From: CAYPOY01 sp964412395
GTDB taxonomy: Bacteria; Chloroflexota; Anaerolineae; B4-G1
Reading direction: 5' to 3'
DNA: 6,518 nt
NCBI GenBank assembly: GCA_964412395.1
Contig: CAYPOY010000304.1
Location: forward strand, 1-6,518
The translations under genes were made by a program, and so were the position numbers. Below are positions 3,632 through 6,518 of the stretch, one piece after another. How positions within the stretch are numbered: the first letter of the stretch is position 1; each line of letters opens with the position of its first letter. The notes under the pieces were generated by a model. The model saw only the letters and a list, made by a program, of their open reading frames with translations, did not search any database and was not told the origin of the DNA.

Positions 3632-6518
3632 TCACGAATCGGTGATGGTGAACACCCCCCCGTCGCTCCTTCCAAACACCTCCGGGAAGTACATCTCGTA
3701 GGCGTGGGTGGGAATCACCCCGTACTTGCCGGGCAGGCTGGCGCGGATGAGGTAGGTGTACTCATACGTGCCGCGTGGCAGGTAAGTGGCGAAGAGGACG
3801 GCTTTCTCGTCGCGCAGTTCGGTGTGGCTGAACCACCACCAGCCCCATCCACTGACATCGCCCCCCCACGGGTTGCGCTGGTCAGTGCGGATCAGTTCGG
3901 GCGGCTCGCCGACGACGCTGGTCGTCTTGAGGCTCTGGTCCACCCCCTCGGCGCCGGCCGGGAAGGGGTCTTCCACCACCACGTAGTGCAGGTCGTTAGG
4001 AGCGATGATGGTCAGTTTCACTCTCATCACGTCGCCCACCAGCGCCCGGTCTATCGCCTGGCACGGCTGTTCCTCAGAATCGCAATCGACTGGGGTGTAC
4101 TGGCGGCTGACGATGATGCCCCGGTTGAGGGCGGTCACTTCTTCCACCGGCTTGAAGTAGCGCAGGTACATGCTGTAGTACAACCGGCCGGTCCCCGCGT
4201 CCTCCCCTTGGGGCGCCCAGCGCTCAATGACGACGCGGTTGGCTTCGTCGGCCAGGAGTTTGGCGACCTCGATCTGCAGCTTGACCGTCTCGGCAATGTT
4301 CTCGCGGGTTACACTCCCCTCGCCCAGTGGGTCGCCATTGACGACCACCTGCCAGTTATACGCTCCCTCCAGTTCGCCGGTGGCGACCATCCAGTCGGTG
4401 AGTGCGACGATGGCCCAGGCGGTCTCCTGCGTCGTCTCCCAATAGCCGTCTTTGCGGGCGGCCATCAGCCAGCGGACAGCGTTGGGGGCCAGACCCCCTC
4501 CCTGTCCCTCCCCCTCCGAGGGGGAGGATGACAGCCGCGCCAGGGCGGCCAGCACGATAGCGGTGGAGCGGGTGTCGGTATTCATCGCGTAGTAGTCCAC
4601 CTGCTCCTCCTCCCAGTGAGCGCCGGTGGCGCTGATGATGGCGTCGCTGGTGATGTCGGAGAGGAGGGCGTTCACACGAGTCGGCTCGTCCGGCTCTAGC
4701 AGGCCCAGAGCCATTGCCAGGTAGGCCTTACCAAAGGTGTCCAGTACGTCGCGCCGGTCGAAGAGGGCGATTGTGCGCCCCAGGTCTCCCTGGCCAGCCT
4801 CGGCCAGCACATACAAGATAAAGGCCTGCCGGTTGGCCTGCCAGTGCTGTTCCAGGTCCCTGGGTTTGCGCAGGCTGTCCTGCAGGAAGTCCACCGCCCG
4901 CTCCATCACTCCTTCGTCTACCACAAATCCGGCCTGGTCCGCCTCGGCCAGTCCCAGCAGGACGTAGGCGGTCAGGAAGGGATGAGACTCGTCGAGAGTC
5001 CACCAGCCCCAGCCGCCGTCGTAGTGCTGCTGATTGTAGAGCCGTTGCAGGCCGGTGCCGACCAGCTCGGGCAGGTGCTCCTCCAGGTCGGGCCGGTCGA
5101 GCCCCAATTCCTTGAAGGCCCGGTAGGTGACGACGTTGGGCAGGAAGCGGCTGACCGTCTGCTCGGTACACTCGTAGGGGTAGTGCTCCAGATAGTCGAG
5201 CCCATCCGTCATACCGGCCGCCAGCGACGGGGCCACGTGCACCGACAACTCGCCCTGGGTGGGGTCGTAACTGGGAGGCAGAACCACCGCCTCCAGCCGC
5301 TGTCCGTCAGCGTCGAACTGACCGGCGGTGGCGACCACCTCCGGCGTGCTGTAGCGATAGACGGGCAGGGTGATTTCGACAGCATCAGAGACCCCCCCCC
5401 CCCCCCCTCCCCTACGAGGGGAGGGGAGGTTAACTCTCCCCCCTCCCAGGGGAGAGCCGGAGGCGGGTTGAACTCTCCCCTCTCCCAGGGGGGAGCCGGA
5501 GGGGAGCTGAACTCTCCCCCCTCCCAGGGGGGAGCCGGAGGGGGGTTGAACTCTCCCCCCTCCCACGGGGGAGCCGGAGGGGAGCTGAACTCTCCCCCCT
5601 CCCAGGGGAGAGCCGGAGGGGGGGGCGCTGACCAACTGCCCCACCGCCCTCGCGCCGAAGCGCAGTGTGACCTCCACCGTGTCCTCAACCGTCACCGGCC
5701 ACCTCACCTTCACCTTGTCGCCAGCGGGGATGCTAACTCGCTGACTCGCTGACTCGCCGATTCGCACCCCGTCCGCCTCCAGGACGACCTCCACTTCCAG
5801 CGCCCCGTCGGTGTTGTTGTGGATCACGGCGGCCAGTTCCGCCTGGTCGCCGACGACGAAGAAGCGGGGGGCGACCGGGCGCACCAGCAGGTCTTTAGTG
5901 CTCACGATGTCTACGTCGGCCTGGCCCACCAGCGTGTCGGCGGTGACGCCCTGAGCGCCCATGCGCCAGGTGGTCAGGTTGTCCGGCAGCTCCACGCTGA
6001 CCGTCGCGTAGCCGTTTTGGTCAGTGTGGAGAGTGGGGTTCCAGTAAGCGGTGTCGGGGAAACGGTGCCGCACGGCGCCGAATTCCTCGCCCATGCCGCC
6101 TCCGCCACCTCCCTTGGCCTCGGGGGCCACCGCCAGGTTGACGCGGTCCCCCGAGATCGTCAGCCCGCTGGCCGTACGCACGCCCAGCCCTCGCTCGTGC
6201 CAGAAGCGGCTCACGATGTCTCGCCCCTGCTGGTCGGCCAGCGAGAGCACCGACAGGTCCACCAGGTTGAGGGCCAGTTCGGCCTCGACAGGTCTCCCTT
6301 TGCTATCGGTGACATTCACGTCGTAGGTCACCGTCTCGCCTGGCTGGTAATGTTCGCCGGATGACCTGCCAGGGGTCAGCGCGATGTTCAACTCCTTCTC
6401 GGTGACTTCAATGGGCAGTTGGGTGTAGCCGATCTTGAAACTGGGCAGCGAAGCACTCCCCCCTCCCAGGGGGGAGCCGGAGGGGGGTTGAGCACTCCCC
6501 CCTCCCAGGGGGGAGTTG
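3632..6518 (-). CDS. alpha-2-macroglobulin family protein with thioester (partial, start outside window)
   Basis: This bacterial alpha-2-macroglobulin (A2M) is an envelope protease trap that binds attacking proteases covalently through an internal thioester. The frame is open from the window edge to TGA at 3632-3634 (961 residues visible). In order: a YQPGE macroglobulin domain (about 6122-6349); a Gly-rich stretch; the conserved block DTAYWNPTLHTDQNGYATV and LPDNLTTWRM (5960-6055); further MG/CUB-like domains; the thioester domain from about 5209 to 4382, with YPYECTEQTVSRFLP (CTEQ, Cys codon 5168-5170, Gln codon 5159-5161), GGWGWW and WETTQETAWA; and a C-terminal MG10-like domain ending ...PEVFGRSDGGVFTITDS. 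Three in-frame repeat insertions interrupt it, at 6452-6518, 5387-5626 and 4490-4531. The TTG at 6389-6391 is internal and not a start. MscS follows in the same operon; the PBP1c partner common in Proteobacteria is not seen here. Confidence 0.92.
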   Translation of the reverse strand, partial: NSPLGGGSAQPPSGSPLGGGSASLPSFKIGYTQLPIEVTEKELNIALTPGRSSGEHYQPGETVTYDVNVTDSKGRPVEAELALNLVDLSVLSLADQQGRDIVSRFWHERGLGVRTASGLTISGDRVNLAVAPEAKGGGGGGMGEEFGAVRHRFPDTAYWNPTLHTDQNGYATVSVELPDNLTTWRMGAQGVTADTLVGQADVDIVSTKDLLVRPVAPRFFVVGDQAELAAVIHNNTDGALEVEVVLEADGVRIGESASQRVSIPAGDKVKVRWPVTVEDTVEVTLRFGARAVGQLVSAPPSGSPLGGGRVQLPSGSPVGGGRVQPPSGSPLGGGRVQLPSGSPLGEGRVQPASGSPLGGGRVNLPSPRRGGGGGGVSDAVEITLPVYRYSTPEVVATAGQFDADGQRLEAVVLPPSYDPTQGELSVHVAPSLAAGMTDGLDYLEHYPYECTEQTVSRFLPNVVTYRAFKELGLDRPDLEEHLPELVGTGLQRLYNQQHYDGGWGWWTLDESHPFLTAYVLLGLAEADQAGFVVDEGVMERAVDFLQDSLRKPRDLEQHWQANRQAFILYVLAEAGQGDLGRTIALFDRRDVLDTFGKAYLAMALGLLEPDEPTRVNALLSDITSDAIISATGAHWEEEQVDYYAMNTDTRSTAIVLAALARLSSSPSEGEGQGGGLAPNAVRWLMAARKDGYWETTQETAWAIVALTDWMVATGELEGAYNWQVVVNGDPLGEGSVTRENIAETVKLQIEVAKLLADEANRVVIERWAPQGEDAGTGRLYYSMYLRYFKPVEEVTALNRGIIVSRQYTPVDCDSEEQPCQAIDRALVGDVMRVKLTIIAPNDLHYVVVEDPFPAGAEGVDQSLKTTSVVGEPPELIRTDQRNPWGGDVSGWGWWWFSHTELRDEKAVLFATYLPRGTYEYTYLIRASLPGKYGVIPTHAYEMYFPEVFGRSDGGVFTITDS
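4490..4531. repeat. related palindromic insertion in the thioester domain
   Basis: A C-rich lead-in beginning AGACCCCC is followed by a perfect palindrome, CCTCCCCCTC-C-GAGGGGGAGG (4507-4527). It shares the AGACCCCC start and the GAGGGG-type finish with the element at 5389-5426. In the protein it gives SSSPSEGEGQGGGL between ALARL and APNAVRWLMAARK. Related A2M thioester domains usually have only a short loop there, so this looks like an in-frame insertion of about 10-14 codons. Confidence 0.75.
5392..5426. repeat. 16-base homopolymer and adjoining perfect palindrome in the A2M gene
   Basis: Sixteen consecutive C (5392-5407 on plus; G in the coding strand) overlap a perfect hairpin CCCCTCCCCT-ACG-AGGGGAGGGG (5404-5426). 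It directly abuts the 39-bp array and encodes PSPRRGGGGGGV. The reading frame is kept only with the present tract length modulo three. Confidence 0.9.
5432..5626. repeat. five tandem copies of a 39-bp palindromic unit inside the A2M gene
   Basis: Five consecutive 39-bp units begin at 5432, 5471, 5510, 5549 and 5588. Each contains a short hairpin; in the clearest unit CTCCCCCCT (5514-5522), CCC, AGGGGGGAG (5526-5534). The hairpin is followed by CCGGAGG and a G-rich tail ending in TTG or CTG. The copies differ by a few substitutions, and some arms change on both sides (CTCTCCCC with GGGGAGAG in units 1 and 5). On the coding strand each unit gives 13 residues of the form VQLPSGSPLGGGR. The units are separated by no spacers. 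Confidence 0.95.
5734..5765. repeat. four tandem octamers in the A2M gene
   Basis: TAACTCGC, TGACTCGC, TGACTCGC and CGATTCGC follow each other without a gap. They lie within the codons for RIGESASQRVS of the A2M protein. Because the unit is 8 bp, loss or gain of one copy would shift the frame. Confidence 0.7.
6452..6518. repeat. second array of the 39-bp unit at the window edge, in the A2M gene
   Basis: One complete 39-bp unit (6452-6490) and most of another (6491-6518, running to the window edge and differing near its end) match the units at 5432-5626, including the 9-bp-arm hairpin with CCC loop (6456-6476 and 6495-6515). They begin AGCACTCC instead of AACTCTCC. In the A2M frame they read SPLGGGSA and QPPSGSPLGGGSA, upstream of a normal domain sequence. 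Confidence 0.9.

Noticed and set aside
5432..5626. CRISPR array
   Set aside because: The 39-bp units are directly contiguous with no spacers, and they lie inside a coding frame.
3626..5752. Long plus-strand open frames (3626-4531 and 4844-5752)
   Set aside because: Both are shadows of the A2M gene; the second is kept open by the repeat array, which has no stop in most frames.
6389..6391. TTG as the A2M start codon
   Set aside because: The frame continues upstream to the window edge with recognisable A2M sequence (KIGYTQLPIEVTEKE), and there is no ribosome site here, so the start is outside the window.

Overview
The window looks like a GC-rich genomic fragment from an environmental bacterium. 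A member of Chloroflexota (Anaerolineae-like) is my best guess. This rests on the style of the sugar-binding lipoprotein (short lipobox signal followed by a Pro/Glu/Thr linker), a thioester alpha-2-macroglobulin, and many short GC-rich palindromic repeats. No rRNA or marker gene is present, so the assignment is an inference.

Layout. (1) 1-217, minus: the N-terminus of an ABC-transporter sugar-binding lipoprotein, cut by the window edge. (2) 218-544: AT-richer spacer without a recognisable gene. (3) 545-1206, minus: a decayed sugar-regulon locus, in which the N-terminal half of a LacI-type repressor runs into an out-of-frame fragment of a TreT-like (GT4) trehalose synthase. Its promoter and operators (1226-1295) are in excellent condition. 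(4) About 1352-1902, plus: two more fragments, probably a piece of a type I restriction HsdR subunit and the front of a YgjP/SprT-like metallopeptidase that ends before its HExxH motif. (5) 2028-2255, minus: an intact 75-residue two-helix membrane protein with its own extended -10 promoter. (6) 2468-2526: a double-hairpin REP-like element. (7) 2564-6518, minus: a probable two-gene operon, a large alpha-2-macroglobulin (A2M) gene (start outside the window) followed 21 bp later by an MscS-family mechanosensitive channel.

The most unusual feature is in the A2M gene. It carries GC-rich palindromic DNA repeats in frame at three separate places: five tandem copies of a 39-bp unit (5432-5626) next to a 10-bp-stem palindrome and a run of 16 C on the plus strand (5392-5426); at least two more copies of the same 39-bp unit at the window's right edge (6452-6518); and a related palindrome inside the thioester domain (4490-4531). 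They look like mobile or expanding intergenic-type repeats that entered a coding gene and are translated as Gly/Pro/Ser-rich linkers, comparable in principle to the palindromic elements found inside Rickettsia proteins. The thioester motif and all flanking A2M domains remain readable. The 16-nt G tract in the coding strand could make expression phase-variable.

Functionally, A2M (protease trap on the cell envelope) and MscS (osmotic safety valve) both act at the cell envelope. The left half is a small gene graveyard of former trehalose/alpha-glucoside and restriction-modification loci.
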